A DNA stretch of 64,000 nt from Amycolatopsis suaedae (GTDB taxonomy: Bacteria; Actinomycetota; Actinomycetes; Mycobacteriales; Pseudonocardiaceae), in assembly GCF_004214935.1 (NCBI RefSeq), contig NZ_SFCC01000011.1:124001-188000 (forward strand), given 5' to 3'. A program made the translations under genes and the position numbers. The notes beneath the pieces are model-generated. The model saw nothing but the letters and a program-made list of their open reading frames with translations, made no database searches and was not told the DNA's origin. Below, piece after piece: positions 51,621 through 61,143 of the stretch (the stretch's first letter is position 1; the number at the start of each line of letters is the position of its first letter).

Positions 51621-53009
51621 ATGCGCAAGATTCTTCCCGTGGTGGTGGCTGCCGCCGCCGTGCTGGCGGCGTGCGGAACTCCGACGGGCGGTGAGAACCC
51701 CGGCGCCAACAGCCTGCCCGGGGTGGACCAGTACTTCGCGGCGCCGTGTCCCGAACCGGGCGTCAAACCGGTGGGCAAGCAGTTCACCTACTGGTCGATG
51801 TGGACGGCCGACGAGCCGCAGGGCCGGGTGCTGAAGAAGGCCATCGACTGCTTCACCCAGAAGACCGGCGTGCAGATCACCGTGCAGTGGCTCGGCCGCA
51901 AGGTCCTCACCCAGAACGTGGCGCCGTCGCTGAACACCGACTCCGTCCCGGATCTGATCGACCAGGACCTCAACCAGATGTCCGCGGCGATCATGGCACC
52001 CGGTGGCACGCAGAGCGTGCAGGACGTGTTCGCGATGAAGGTCGGCGAGGGCGACAAGACGGTGCGTGACGTCCTCACCCCCGGCACGTTCGAGCTGGCG
52101 CAGAACAAGGACAAGGCCGGGCAGCCGTTCCTGGTGCCGTACGAGGTGCTGTCCAACGCCTGGTGGTACGACAAGTCTGACATCCCAGACTTCGTCGCAC
52201 CCAAGACGATCGACGAGATGTTCGGCCTGTTCGACCGGATCAAGCAGTCCGGCAAGGGCGTGATCAGCCAGGACGGCGACATCAACGACTACAACGCCTA
52301 CTTCTTCACCCAGTTCGCCGCCCGGTACGTCGGGCCGGGTGGGCTGGCCAAGGCCGCGTCCGACCGAAGTGGACAGTCTTGGAAGTCAGACCCCGGTTTC
52401 CTGGAGGCGGCCAAGCTGACCGAACGGCTGGCCAAGGGTGGCTACTTCCTGTCCGGCTGGGACGCCTCGAAGTTCCCGCAGGTGCAGCAGCGCTGGGCCG
52501 ACGGTGAGTCCGCGTTCGTCTACAACGGCAGCTGGCTGCCCAGCGAGGCCCGGGAGTACCTCGGCAAGCAGGGCGGTGGCCAGTCGATCACGTTCGGATC
52601 GTTCCAGATCCCGCTTCCGCAGGGTGCGAAGCACGACATCGTCGAGCAGTTGCCCATCGGGTTCTCGGTGACGGCGAAGGCCCGCAACCCGGAGCCGGCC
52701 AAGGCGTTCATCGCCTACGTGCTCAACAAGGACATCCTGTCTGGTATCCCAGCCGTCAGTAACAACCTGACGCCCCGGGCCGACCTCGCGGTGCCGGACG
52801 ACCTCAAGGAGATCAAGGCCGTCCTCGACGACCCGAACAAGAAGCCGGCACTGTTCAAGGACGGTATCGACGGGATGTTCGGCGGCAAGTACGTCGAGAA
52901 CGTCTTCTACCCGGCCAGCAACGCCCTGCTGAAGGGAACGCTGACCGCGCAGCAGTTCATCGACCAGCTCGCCGCCAAGACGGCCGAGTACTGGACGGCG
53001 CAGGGCTGA
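51621..53009 (+). CDS. Sugar ABC transporter substrate-binding lipoprotein
   Basis: 462 aa from ATG 51621. Lipoprotein signal MRKILPVVVAAAAVLAAC, Cys at residue 18. The mature family 1 binding protein shows FTYWSMWTADEPQGRVLKKAIDCFTQKTGVQITVQWLG, a long cluster-B-type fold, and SGWDASKFPQVQQRWADGESAFVYNGSWLPSE. It delivers a sugar or oligosaccharide to the permeases that follow. The context suggests an N-acetylgalactosamine-containing ligand. Three GTCT-N8-AGAC-type sites lie inside (52175, 52376, 52739 variant). Confidence 0.92.
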   Translation: MRKILPVVVAAAAVLAACGTPTGGENPGANSLPGVDQYFAAPCPEPGVKPVGKQFTYWSMWTADEPQGRVLKKAIDCFTQKTGVQITVQWLGRKVLTQNVAPSLNTDSVPDLIDQDLNQMSAAIMAPGGTQSVQDVFAMKVGEGDKTVRDVLTPGTFELAQNKDKAGQPFLVPYEVLSNAWWYDKSDIPDFVAPKTIDEMFGLFDRIKQSGKGVISQDGDINDYNAYFFTQFAARYVGPGGLAKAASDRSGQSWKSDPGFLEAAKLTERLAKGGYFLSGWDASKFPQVQQRWADGESAFVYNGSWLPSEAREYLGKQGGGQSITFGSFQIPLPQGAKHDIVEQLPIGFSVTAKARNPEPAKAFIAYVLNKDILSGIPAVSNNLTPRADLAVPDDLKEIKAVLDDPNKKPALFKDGIDGMFGGKYVENVFYPASNALLKGTLTAQQFIDQLAAKTAEYWTAQG

Positions 53010-53914
53010 TGGCGTCGGCCGTCACGACGGGCAGGCGGCGGCTGTTCTGGCCGCTGCTCGGCCCGGCGATGGCGCTGTACCTGATCTTCCTGGTACTGCC
53101 GACCATCGCCACGGTGGTGCTCAGCTTCACGAGCTGGTCCGGTGCGGGTGACACCCCGGAGTTCGCCGGGATCACGCCGTACCGGGAGATGTTCGCCAAC
53201 GAGGCGTTCTGGTACTCGTTCCTCAACACCGTGCTCTACATCGTGGTCGGCGGGGCGGGGACGTTCCTGCTCGCGTTCCTGTTCACGATGGTGCTGCGGG
53301 ACATGCGGGGCGGCAAGATCGTCCGGGCGATCCTGTTCTTCCCGAACATCGTCGCGCCGGTGGCGCTGGGCATGTTCCTCGGGTTCGTGTTCCAGTACCA
53401 GCCGAACAAGCAGGGCCTGGCCAACTTCCTGCTGGAGTCCGTCGGCCTGTCCGCGGCGAAGTTCCTGCAGCCGGAGAACGTCACCTACACCGTGATCGCC
53501 GCGCTGGTGTGGGCCAGCTCCGGCTTCTACATCACGATCCTGATGGCCGCGGTCGACCGCATTCCGCCCTACCTGTACGAGGACGCCGACATCGCGGGTG
53601 CGTCACCGTGGCAGAAGTTCCGCAACGTCACGCTCCCGCTGACCTGGGACGTGGTCGGTGTGGCCGGTGTGCTGTGGACGATCAACGCGATGAAGATCTT
53701 CGAGCTGGTCTTCGTGCTCGCCGGGCCGGGTACCGAGTCGCCGCCGGTGCGTTCCTGGACGCTCGGGATCTACGTGTTCCACTGGTCCTTCGGCACCAAG
53801 GGAACGCCCGCCTACGGGGCGGCCTGTGCCTGCGCGGTCATGATGATCGTGCTGGTGTCCGTGTTCGTCGTCTTGTTGCGCCGGATCATGCGGCGCGACG
53901 TGATCCAGTTCTAG
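53009..53914 (+). CDS. Sugar ABC transporter permease, MalF type
   Basis: 301 aa, six helices. The EAA coupling loop is YEDADIAGASPWQKFRNVTLPLTWDVV near residue 195. Start overlaps the binding-protein stop by one base. Partner of the MalG-type permease that follows after 9 nt. Confidence 0.94.
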   Translation: MASAVTTGRRRLFWPLLGPAMALYLIFLVLPTIATVVLSFTSWSGAGDTPEFAGITPYREMFANEAFWYSFLNTVLYIVVGGAGTFLLAFLFTMVLRDMRGGKIVRAILFFPNIVAPVALGMFLGFVFQYQPNKQGLANFLLESVGLSAAKFLQPENVTYTVIAALVWASSGFYITILMAAVDRIPPYLYEDADIAGASPWQKFRNVTLPLTWDVVGVAGVLWTINAMKIFELVFVLAGPGTESPPVRSWTLGIYVFHWSFGTKGTPAYGAACACAVMMIVLVSVFVVLLRRIMRRDVIQF

Positions 53915-53923
53915 GGACGGCAG

Positions 53924-54802
53924 ATGTCGGCACGCAAACCCAAGCCCCCGCCCGGCTCCCGCCGGTTCAGCCCGCTGCGTCTGGTGGGCAAGACAGTGGT
54001 GTGGGTGTTCACCGCGTTCAACCTGTTCATCCTGTACTGGCTGATCGCGTCGTCGTTCAAGACGCCCGTCGAGATCTTCACCCAGCCGTTCCAGCTTCCC
54101 CTGCAGTGGTTCGCGGTCGGCGATCCCTTCCGCAACTTCTCCTACGCGTGGAACCAGGCCGGTTTCGGCTCGGCGTTCCTGACCACGACGGTGCTGGTCG
54201 CGGTGGCGGCGGTACTGACGGTCGCGCTGGCCGCGCCCGCTGCGTACGCGCTGACCCGGCTCGGTGTCCGCGGCTCCAACCCGCTGACGAACTTCTTCGC
54301 CATCGGCATGGGCGTGCCGTTCCAGACGGTCGTGATCCCGCTGTTCGTCGGCATGGCCGAGCTGAACCTGACCGACGACCTGTTCGGCCTGCTGCTGATC
54401 TACGTCGCGTTGTCGCTGCCGTTCACCGTGTTCCTGCTGACCGGGTTCTTCCGGTCGCTGCCCGGCGAGATGGAGGAGGCTGCGGCGATCGACGGAGCCT
54501 CGCCGCTGCGGACGTTCCTCTCGATCATGTTGCCGCTGGCCCGCGGCGGCTTGATCACGGCGCTCATCCTCAACGCGATCGGTCTGTGGAACGAGACGCT
54601 GCTGGCCATCGTGTTCCTGCAGGACAACGCGAAGTTCACGCTGGCCCGCGCGCTGTTCACGTTCTACAGCGCCGCGCGGTACCAGTCCGAGTACGGCGGC
54701 CTGCTCGCCGGCGTCGCCATCGTCGTGCTGCCGATGCTGGTGCTCTACGTCCTGCTGGCCCGCCGGATCATCACCGGGCTCACGCTCGGCGCCGGGAAGT
54801 GA
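53924..54802 (+). CDS. Sugar ABC transporter permease, MalG type
   Basis: 292 aa, six helices: TVVWVFTAFNLFILYWLIASSFK at the start, coupling loop MEEAAAIDGASPLRTFLSIMLPLARGGLIT near residue 185, C-terminal GVAIVVLPMLVLYVLLARRIITGLTLGAGK as in MalG/UgpE proteins. It forms the heterodimeric channel with the preceding permease. Confidence 0.94.
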   Translation: MSARKPKPPPGSRRFSPLRLVGKTVVWVFTAFNLFILYWLIASSFKTPVEIFTQPFQLPLQWFAVGDPFRNFSYAWNQAGFGSAFLTTTVLVAVAAVLTVALAAPAAYALTRLGVRGSNPLTNFFAIGMGVPFQTVVIPLFVGMAELNLTDDLFGLLLIYVALSLPFTVFLLTGFFRSLPGEMEEAAAIDGASPLRTFLSIMLPLARGGLITALILNAIGLWNETLLAIVFLQDNAKFTLARALFTFYSAARYQSEYGGLLAGVAIVVLPMLVLYVLLARRIITGLTLGAGK

Positions 54803-54812
54803 GGGGATAGCG

Positions 54813-55814
54813 ATGGCAACGGTGTCCTTCCGCGGCGCGACGCGCTACTACGCGGGCAACGACGAACCGGCGGTCCGCGGGCTCGACCTCGACGTCGCCG
54901 ACGGCGAGTTCCTGGTCCTGGTCGGCCCGTCCGGCTGTGGCAAGTCGACGACGTTGCGGATGCTCGCCGGGCTGGAGGGTGTCGACGAGGGCTCGGTGTG
55001 GATCGGCGACCGCGACGTCAGCGACGTCCCGCCGAGCGAGCGCGACATCGCCATGGTGTTCCAGAACTACGCGCTGTACCCACACATGACGGTCGCCGAG
55101 AACATCGGCTTCCACCTCAAGATCCGCAGGATTCCGAAGGCCGAACGGGACAGTCTGGTCGCCGAGGCAGCCGAGCTGCTGGATCTCACGCCGTTGCTCG
55201 GGCGCAAGCCGGCGAAGCTGTCCGGCGGTCAGCGGCAGCGGGTGGCCATGGGCCGGGCGATCGTCCGGCGGCCGCAGGTGTTCCTGATGGACGAGCCACT
55301 GTCCAATCTGGACGCCAAGCTGCGGGTGTCGACCCGGACGCAGATCGCCGCGTTGCAGCGGCGGCTCGGGGTCACGACGGTGTACGTCACGCACGACCAG
55401 GTCGAGGCCATGACGATGGGTGACCGGGTCGCCGTGCTCGAGGACGGCGTGCTGCAACAGTGCGACACCCCGATGGGCCTGTTCGCCAAGCCGGCCAACG
55501 TGTTCGTCGCCGGGTTCATCGGCTCGCCGTCGATGAACCTCCTGCGCCGGGGCGACGTCGTGCTCGGGGTACGGCCGGAGGGCTGGCGGATCAGCAAGGA
55601 CGACGGCGGCATCCGGGCGACCGTCGAGGTCGTCGAGGAACTGGGCAGCGACCAGTACCTGTACTGCACGACACCGGATCACGACGTTCCGCTGGTCGTG
55701 CGCACGCCCGGCATGGCGCCGTGGGAGCGTGGCGACCGGATCGGCCTCGACCCGCTGCCCGGCGCCGCGCACGAGTTCGACGCCGGCACCGGCCTGCGGC
55801 TGGCCGACGCATGA
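54813..55814 (+). CDS. Sugar ABC transporter ATPase, MsmK/UgpC type
   Basis: 333 aa. Walker A GPSGCGKSTTLRML near residue 38, Q-loop MVFQNYALYPHMTV, signature KLSGGQRQRVAMGRAI near residue 133, Walker B QVFLMDEPLSNLDAKLR, H-loop VYVTHDQVEAMTMGDRV. The C-terminal TOBE-like regulatory part is shorter than usual. Many actinomycetes use one shared ATPase, so an operon-borne copy is informative: this importer is self-contained. Confidence 0.94.
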   Translation: MATVSFRGATRYYAGNDEPAVRGLDLDVADGEFLVLVGPSGCGKSTTLRMLAGLEGVDEGSVWIGDRDVSDVPPSERDIAMVFQNYALYPHMTVAENIGFHLKIRRIPKAERDSLVAEAAELLDLTPLLGRKPAKLSGGQRQRVAMGRAIVRRPQVFLMDEPLSNLDAKLRVSTRTQIAALQRRLGVTTVYVTHDQVEAMTMGDRVAVLEDGVLQQCDTPMGLFAKPANVFVAGFIGSPSMNLLRRGDVVLGVRPEGWRISKDDGGIRATVEVVEELGSDQYLYCTTPDHDVPLVVRTPGMAPWERGDRIGLDPLPGAAHEFDAGTGLRLADA

Positions 55815-57667
55815 CCGAGCTGTATCGAGCCGACGTCGAACTGCCCGCGGCGAGTCTGGGATCCGAGAACCCGCTGCCACCACTGGTTTCGCCGCAACCG
55901 GTCCAGCAGGTGGCCAATCCGGACGAGCTGCCGGCGGACCTGCGGGCCGGCCTGGAGTACGGCAGGCTGGACAGCGTCCTGCCCTGCCTGCGGCAGGACG
56001 GCTACGACCGCGAGTTGCGGCCCCGCACGTTGCCGGCGCTGGCGCTGGAGAACGACCTGCTCCGCGCGGTCGTCCTGCCCTCGCTCGGCGGCAGGCTGTA
56101 CTCGCTGGTGGACAAGCGGACCGGGCGGGAACTGCTGTTCCGCAACCCGGTGTTCCAGCCGGCGAACCTCGCGCTGCGCGACGCCTGGTTCGCCGGCGGC
56201 GTGGAGTGGAACCTGGGCAGCACCGGTCACACGACGCTGACCTGCTCGCCCATGCACGCCGCCGCCGTGACCGGACCGGACGGCTCACCGGTGCTGCGGA
56301 TCTGGGAGTGGGAGCGGACGAGGAACCTGCCCTACCTGGTCGACTTCTGGTTGCCGGAGGGTTCGCCGGTCCTGCTGGTCGGGGTACGCGTCCGGAACCC
56401 GCACGACGAGGACGTCCCCGCGTACTGGTGGTCGAACATCGCCGTCCCGCAGTCCGCGGACACCAGGGTGCTCGTCCCAGCGGAGAAGGCGTGGCACTAC
56501 GGCTACCGCGGGACCCTGGACCTGGTCCCGGTGACGCCCGACCTGACCAGCCCGATGCGGCACGAACACGCGGCCGACTTCTTCTTCGAGATGTCCGTAC
56601 GCCGGCCGTGGATCGCTGCGGTCGGCGGTGACGGTTACGGCCTCGCGCAGGCGTCGACCGCCCGGCTGCGTGGGCGGAAACTCTTCGTCTGGGGTACCAG
56701 ACGCGGTGGGCGGCGGTGGCAGAGCTGGCTGGCGCCCGGTGTGGCGGGTGACGGCTACCTGGAGATCCAGGCCGGTCTGGCCCGCACCCAGCTGGAACAC
56801 CTGCGCCTGCCCCCAGGGCAGAGCTGGGATTGGCTGGAGGCGTACGGACCGGTGTCTGGGATTTCAGACCCGGCGGGCGTCGAGACCCAGATTGCCGACC
56901 CCGAGGTACTGGAGTCGAGACTGGATCAGTGGCGCACGGTCGCGGACCGGGAGCCGGGCGAGATGCTGCACACCGGATCGGGCTGGGGAGCGCTGGAGGT
57001 GCGGCGTGCTGGGTTCGACCTACCCGGCACACCGTTCGGCGAACCTGGTGAACCGCAGCGGCCGTGGCTGGACCTGTTGTCCGGCGAGGATTTGCGCGGC
57101 GAGCCCGGCACACCGCCGGGCTGCACCCTGGTCGCACCCGCCTGGCGCCGCCTGCTCGAGGATGCCGAGGACAACTGGCTGGTCTGGTACCACCGCGGTG
57201 TCGCGCGGTGGTACACCGGCGACCGCGCCGGTGCGTCGGCGGCCTGGCTGGCGTCCGATGCGGCGTCGGCGAACCCGTGGGCACGCCGGAACCTCGCCGT
57301 TATGGCCACAATGGACGGTCGGCCGGAGGAAGCCGCCGAGCTGCTGGCGTCGGCACTCGCACTGCGTCCGGACGAGCCCGCGCTGGCGGTCGAGGCCGTC
57401 GAGGCGGCGGGGCCGCGAGGTGTCCTCGATCTGGTGTCCGAGCTACCCGAGCGGGTTCGCGGACTTGGCCGGATCCGGCTGCTGGAGGCACGCGCGCTGC
57501 TGGCCACCGGTGACCCGGCGGGTGCACTGGCCGTTTTCGACGAAGGCTTCGAGATCGCCGATCTGCGTGAGGGCGAGACGTCACTTTCCGATACGTGGCA
57601 GGAGATTCAATGGAGTCTGGGATCCGAGACTCCGCTTCCCGAGAGGTACGACTTCCGGATGTCATAG
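55811..57667 (+). CDS. DUF5107 protein with C-terminal TPR-like repeats
   Basis: 618 aa from ATG 55811 (ATGA overlap with the ATPase). Residues 60-400 form a galactose-mutarotase-like beta domain of the DUF5107 family: LRAVVLPSLGGRLYSLVDKRTGRELLFRNPVFQPANLALRDAWFAGGVEWNLG and WWSNIAVPQSADTRVLVP. From about residue 450 helical TPR-like repeats follow (NWLVWYHRGVARWYTGDRAGASAAWLAS, RPEEAAELLASALALRPDEPALAVEA). No signal peptide. It may process or sense the imported sugar. It contains five GTCT-type palindromes or variants, the highest density in the window. Confidence 0.8.
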   Translation: MTELYRADVELPAASLGSENPLPPLVSPQPVQQVANPDELPADLRAGLEYGRLDSVLPCLRQDGYDRELRPRTLPALALENDLLRAVVLPSLGGRLYSLVDKRTGRELLFRNPVFQPANLALRDAWFAGGVEWNLGSTGHTTLTCSPMHAAAVTGPDGSPVLRIWEWERTRNLPYLVDFWLPEGSPVLLVGVRVRNPHDEDVPAYWWSNIAVPQSADTRVLVPAEKAWHYGYRGTLDLVPVTPDLTSPMRHEHAADFFFEMSVRRPWIAAVGGDGYGLAQASTARLRGRKLFVWGTRRGGRRWQSWLAPGVAGDGYLEIQAGLARTQLEHLRLPPGQSWDWLEAYGPVSGISDPAGVETQIADPEVLESRLDQWRTVADREPGEMLHTGSGWGALEVRRAGFDLPGTPFGEPGEPQRPWLDLLSGEDLRGEPGTPPGCTLVAPAWRRLLEDAEDNWLVWYHRGVARWYTGDRAGASAAWLASDAASANPWARRNLAVMATMDGRPEEAAELLASALALRPDEPALAVEAVEAAGPRGVLDLVSELPERVRGLGRIRLLEARALLATGDPAGALAVFDEGFEIADLREGETSLSDTWQEIQWSLGSETPLPERYDFRMS

Positions 57668-57685
57668 GAACAACCAGGAGGAGTG

Positions 57686-59056
57686 ATGGGCGAACTGTCC
57701 AGGCGCGGGGCCTTGCGCGCGGGAGCGATCGCCGGGCTGGGGCTCGGCGCGGCGGGAGCAGGTGTGCTGCCCGCCGCGGCCGAGCCGGACGAGGTGGAGT
57801 CACCACCGGCTCGGCGCGGCAAGTCGATGATCGGGGTGCCGTTCCAGCGGATGGACGCGCCGCGGTTCGGCATCATCGGGCTGGGTAACCGGGGCGCGAG
57901 CATGCTGCCGCTGCTGCTCGCGGTCCCCAACGCGCGGGTGACCGCGTTGTGTGACACCCGAGCCGACGTCGTGCGGAAGGCGGCGAAGGTGGTGACCGAC
58001 GCGGGGCAGCCACAGCCCGCGCAGTACTCCGGCGGTGAGGAGGAATACCGGAAGCTCTGCCAGCGGTCCGATGTGGACTTCGTGTACGTCGCCACGCCGT
58101 GGGAGTGGCACGTGCCGATGTCGGTCGAGGCGATGCGGGGTGGCAAGCACGTCGGCGTCGAGTGCCCGATGGGCATCACGGTGCGGGATCTGTGGGAGCT
58201 GGTCGACACCAGCGAGCAGACCCGCAAGCACTGCATCCAGCTGGAGAACTGCGTCTACGGCCGCAACGAGATGCGGGTCCTGCGGATGGCGCACGCGGGG
58301 AAGTTCGGCCAGCTGCTGCACGGCGCCGGCGCGTACCTGCACGACCTGCGGGAGCTGCTGTTCTCGAAGACGTACTACGCGAACCAGTGGCGTCGCAAGT
58401 GGCACACCCGGCTGGACGGCGATCACTACCCGACGCACGGCCTCGGGCCGGTGGCGGCGTACATGGACATCCACCGTGGTGACCGGCTCGCGCGGATCAC
58501 CGCGATGAGCACCCCGGCGCTCGGCCTCGCCGAGTACCGCGCCGCGCACATGCCGGCCGGTGACGAGACGTGGCGGGAGCGCTACGTCAAGGGTGACGTC
58601 ACGCAGAGCCTGATCCAGACCGAGCGGGGCCGGGTCATCCACGTCGTGCACGGTGTGTCCGGGCCGCACCCGTACAGCAGGCTCAATCACCTGGCCGGTA
58701 CCAAGGGCGTGTTCGAGGACTACCCGCCGCGGATCTACCTCGAACCCGACGCGAGCGACCACCAGTGGGACCCGTTCGACAACTACAAGTCGTTCGACCA
58801 CTGGCTGTGGACCGACGTCGGTCCCGGGCCCGGCGGGCACGGCGGGATGGACTACATCATGTTGTGGCGGCTGGTGCAGTGCATGCGGCTGGGGCTGCCG
58901 CCGGACCTGGACGTCTACGACTCGGCCGCGACCAACGCGCCGTTCCCGCTGACGGTGACGTCGATCCGTCGCGGTGGCGCGCCGGTCGCCGTGCCGGACT
59001 TCACCAGGGGCAACTGGAAGACCCCGCACGCCGGTCCGGACTCGCCGAAGCCCTGA
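57686..59056 (+). CDS. Tat-exported GH109-like (Gfo/Idh/MocA) glycosidase
   Basis: 456 aa from ATG 57686 (AGGAGG upstream). Tat signal [29 protein letters not shown]. Rossmann NAD-binding [14 protein letters not shown], then [32 protein letters not shown] and the signature [33 protein letters not shown] is characteristic of GH109, NAD-dependent alpha-N-acetylgalactosaminidases exported with bound cofactor. It is the enzymatic clue that the ABC importer and downstream kinases handle N-acetylgalactosamine. Confidence 0.85.
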   Translation: MGELSRRGALRAGAIAGLGLGAAGAGVLPAAAEPDEVESPPARRGKSMIGVPFQRMDAPRFGIIGLGNRGASMLPLLLAVPNARVTALCDTRADVVRKAAKVVTDAGQPQPAQYSGGEEEYRKLCQRSDVDFVYVATPWEWHVPMSVEAMRGGKHVGVECPMGITVRDLWELVDTSEQTRKHCIQLENCVYGRNEMRVLRMAHAGKFGQLLHGAGAYLHDLRELLFSKTYYANQWRRKWHTRLDGDHYPTHGLGPVAAYMDIHRGDRLARITAMSTPALGLAEYRAAHMPAGDETWRERYVKGDVTQSLIQTERGRVIHVVHGVSGPHPYSRLNHLAGTKGVFEDYPPRIYLEPDASDHQWDPFDNYKSFDHWLWTDVGPGPGGHGGMDYIMLWRLVQCMRLGLPPDLDVYDSAATNAPFPLTVTSIRRGGAPVAVPDFTRGNWKTPHAGPDSPKP

Positions 59057-59065
59057 TCCGGCAGG

Positions 59066-60739
59066 TCAGTCGCCGGTGCAGACCGCACCCTTGGCCGCCG
59101 AGCCGACGAGGCGGGCGTACTTCGCCAGTACGCCCGTGCGCCGGCTCGGCGGTGGCGGCTGCCAGCCCGCGCGCCTGCGCTCCAGTTCCTCGGCGGGCAC
59201 GCCGACGTCGAGGGTCCGGGTCTCCAGGTCGAGCGTGATCGGGTCGCCGTCACGGACGAACGCGATCGGCCCGCCATGTGCCGCCTCCGGTGCGACGTGG
59301 CCGACACACAGGCCGGTCGTCCCGCCGGAGAAGCGCCCGTCGGTCAGCAGCAGCACGTCCTTGCCCAGGCCCGCGCCCTTGATGGCGCCGGTGACCGCGA
59401 GCATCTCCCGCATCCCCGGGCCGCCCCGCGGGCCCTCGTAGCGGATCACGACGACATCGCCCGCCTGCAGCTCGCCGAGTGCGTCCATGGCTGCCTGTTC
59501 GGTGTCGAAGACGCGCGCGGTGCCCTCGAACCGCGTCGAGTCGAACCCCGCGCTCTTCACCACCGCGCCCTCCGGTGCGAGGCTGCCGTGCAGGATGGTC
59601 AGGCCGCCGGTCGGATGAATCGGGTTGTTCAGCTTGCGGACGACCTCGCCGTCCAGCTCCGGCGGGTCCAGCTCGGCCAGGTTCTCCGCCAGGGTGCGGC
59701 CGGTGACGGTCAGGCAGTCGCCGTGCAGCAGGCCGGCGTCCAGCAGCGCCTTCATCACGACCGGAACACCACCGACCCGGTCGACCGCGGTCATCACGTG
59801 CCTGCCGAACGGCTTCACGTCCGCGAGGTGCGGCACGCGGTCGCCGATGCGGGTGAAGTCGTCCAGCGTCAGTTCGACCCCGGCCTCGTTGGCGATGGCG
59901 AGCAGGTGCAGCACGGCGTTCGTGGACCCGCCGAGTGCCATCACGACCGCGATGGCGTTCTCGAACGCCTCCTTCGTGAGGATGCGCCGCGCGGTGATGC
60001 CCTCGGCGAGCATCCCGACGACGGCCTCCCCGCTGGACCTGGCGAACCTGTCCCGGCGGCGGTCCACCGACGGCGGGCTGGCCGAGCCGGGCAGCGACAT
60101 GCCGAGCGCCTCGGCAGCACACGCCATGGTGTTGGCCGTGTACATCCCGCCACACGCGCCTTCCCCGGGGCAGATCGCGCGTTCGATGCGGTCGACCTCC
60201 TCGCGGCTGATCAGGCCGCGGGCGCAGGCCCCCACCGCCTCGAAGGCGTCGATGATCGTGACCTCGCGGCCGTCGACCGTTCCCGGCAGAATCGAGCCCG
60301 CGTAGAGGAACACCGCCGCGACGTCGAGGCGGGCGGCCGCCATGAGCATGCCCGGCAGGCTCTTGTCGCACCCGGCCAGCAGCACGGCGCCGTCCAGGCG
60401 CTCGGCCTCCATGACGGTCTCCACCGAGTCGGCGATGATCTCCCGCGACACCAGCGAGAAGTGCATGCCCTCGTGGCCCATCGAGATGCCGTCGGACACC
60501 GAGATCGTCCCGAACTCCATCGGGAAGCCGTTCGCGGCGTGCACACCCTGCTTGCTCGCCTGCGCCAGCCGCTGCAGCGACAGGTTGCACGGGGTGATCT
60601 CGTTCCACGACGAGGCGATGCCGATCTGCGGTTTGCTGAAGTCCTCGTCGCCCATCCCGACCGCGCGGAGCATGCCGCGAGCGGCCGCCCGCTCGATTCC
60701 GTCGGTGACGTCCCTGCTGCGAGGTTTGAGGTCGGCCAT
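59066..60739 (-). CDS. ilvD: Dihydroxy-acid dehydratase
   Basis: 557 aa from ATG 60739. Fe-S ligands: [22 protein letters not shown] and [15 protein letters not shown] give three Cys; [13 protein letters not shown] and [20 protein letters not shown] are the ED signature regions. It dehydrates 2,3-dihydroxy-isovalerate and -methylvalerate in valine, isoleucine and pantothenate synthesis. Convergent with the GH109 gene. The length and N-terminus match IlvD rather than sugar-acid dehydratases, though the neighbouring sugar locus keeps that alternative open. Confidence 0.92.
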   Translation of the reverse strand: MADLKPRSRDVTDGIERAAARGMLRAVGMGDEDFSKPQIGIASSWNEITPCNLSLQRLAQASKQGVHAANGFPMEFGTISVSDGISMGHEGMHFSLVSREIIADSVETVMEAERLDGAVLLAGCDKSLPGMLMAAARLDVAAVFLYAGSILPGTVDGREVTIIDAFEAVGACARGLISREEVDRIERAICPGEGACGGMYTANTMACAAEALGMSLPGSASPPSVDRRRDRFARSSGEAVVGMLAEGITARRILTKEAFENAIAVVMALGGSTNAVLHLLAIANEAGVELTLDDFTRIGDRVPHLADVKPFGRHVMTAVDRVGGVPVVMKALLDAGLLHGDCLTVTGRTLAENLAELDPPELDGEVVRKLNNPIHPTGGLTILHGSLAPEGAVVKSAGFDSTRFEGTARVFDTEQAAMDALGELQAGDVVVIRYEGPRGGPGMREMLAVTGAIKGAGLGKDVLLLTDGRFSGGTTGLCVGHVAPEAAHGGPIAFVRDGDPITLDLETRTLDVGVPAEELERRRAGWQPPPPSRRTGVLAKYARLVGSAAKGAVCTGD

Positions 60740-60782
60740 GCCGCGATTCTCCAGTGCCGGGCGGTCTGACGCGAGCCCACAC

Positions 60783-60810
60783 TGGACGCATATGCCAAGT
60801 GGGCTATATT
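60783..60810 (+). promoter_or_regulatory. Promoter giving a probable leaderless arsR transcript
   Basis: TGGACG (60783-60788), 16 nt, TATATT (60805-60810). The ArsR ATG begins 7 nt after the -10, the normal distance for a transcription start, and there is no ribosome site, so translation is probably leaderless. A short TGCCATGGCA palindrome covers the start codon and may be the operator. Confidence 0.6.
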
Positions 60811-60816
60811 GATGCC

Positions 60817-61143
60817 ATGGCAAGTACATTCGAGGTGCTGGCCGAGCCGCGTCGCAGGGAGATCCTCGACCTGCTCCGGGCGGGGGAGAAACCGGTCGGA
60901 GACCTGGTGGACCACCTGGCGCTCACTCAGCCGACGGTGTCCAAACACCTGAAGATCCTCAGGGAGGCGGGCCTGGTCGAGGTGCGCCAGGACGCGCAGC
61001 GGCGCTGGTACCGGCTGCGTCCGCAGCCGCTCGCCGAGATCGACGAGTGGCTCGCGCCCTACCGCCGGTTCTGGGAGTCCAGGTTGGACGCGCTGGAACG
61101 CCATCTCGACACCATGCCCGACGAGGAGGAGATCGATGGGTGA
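60817..61143 (+). CDS. ArsR-family transcriptional regulator
   Basis: 108 aa from ATG 60817. Winged helix: [63 protein letters not shown]. It lacks metal-binding Cys motifs, so it belongs to the non-metal ArsR group that pairs with SRPBCC proteins. It overlaps the SRPBCC gene by 8 nt and probably controls the whole ArsR-SRPBCC-DrrAB operon. Confidence 0.92.
   Translation: MASTFEVLAEPRRREILDLLRAGEKPVGDLVDHLALTQPTVSKHLKILREAGLVEVRQDAQRRWYRLRPQPLAEIDEWLAPYRRFWESRLDALERHLDTMPDEEEIDG

Noticed and set aside
59066-60739. IlvD-family gene as a sugar-acid dehydratase belonging to the GalNAc locus
   Set aside because: It is on the opposite strand and convergent with the locus; its N-terminus, Fe-S motifs and length match amino-acid-pathway IlvD. 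The pathway needs no sugar-acid dehydratase.
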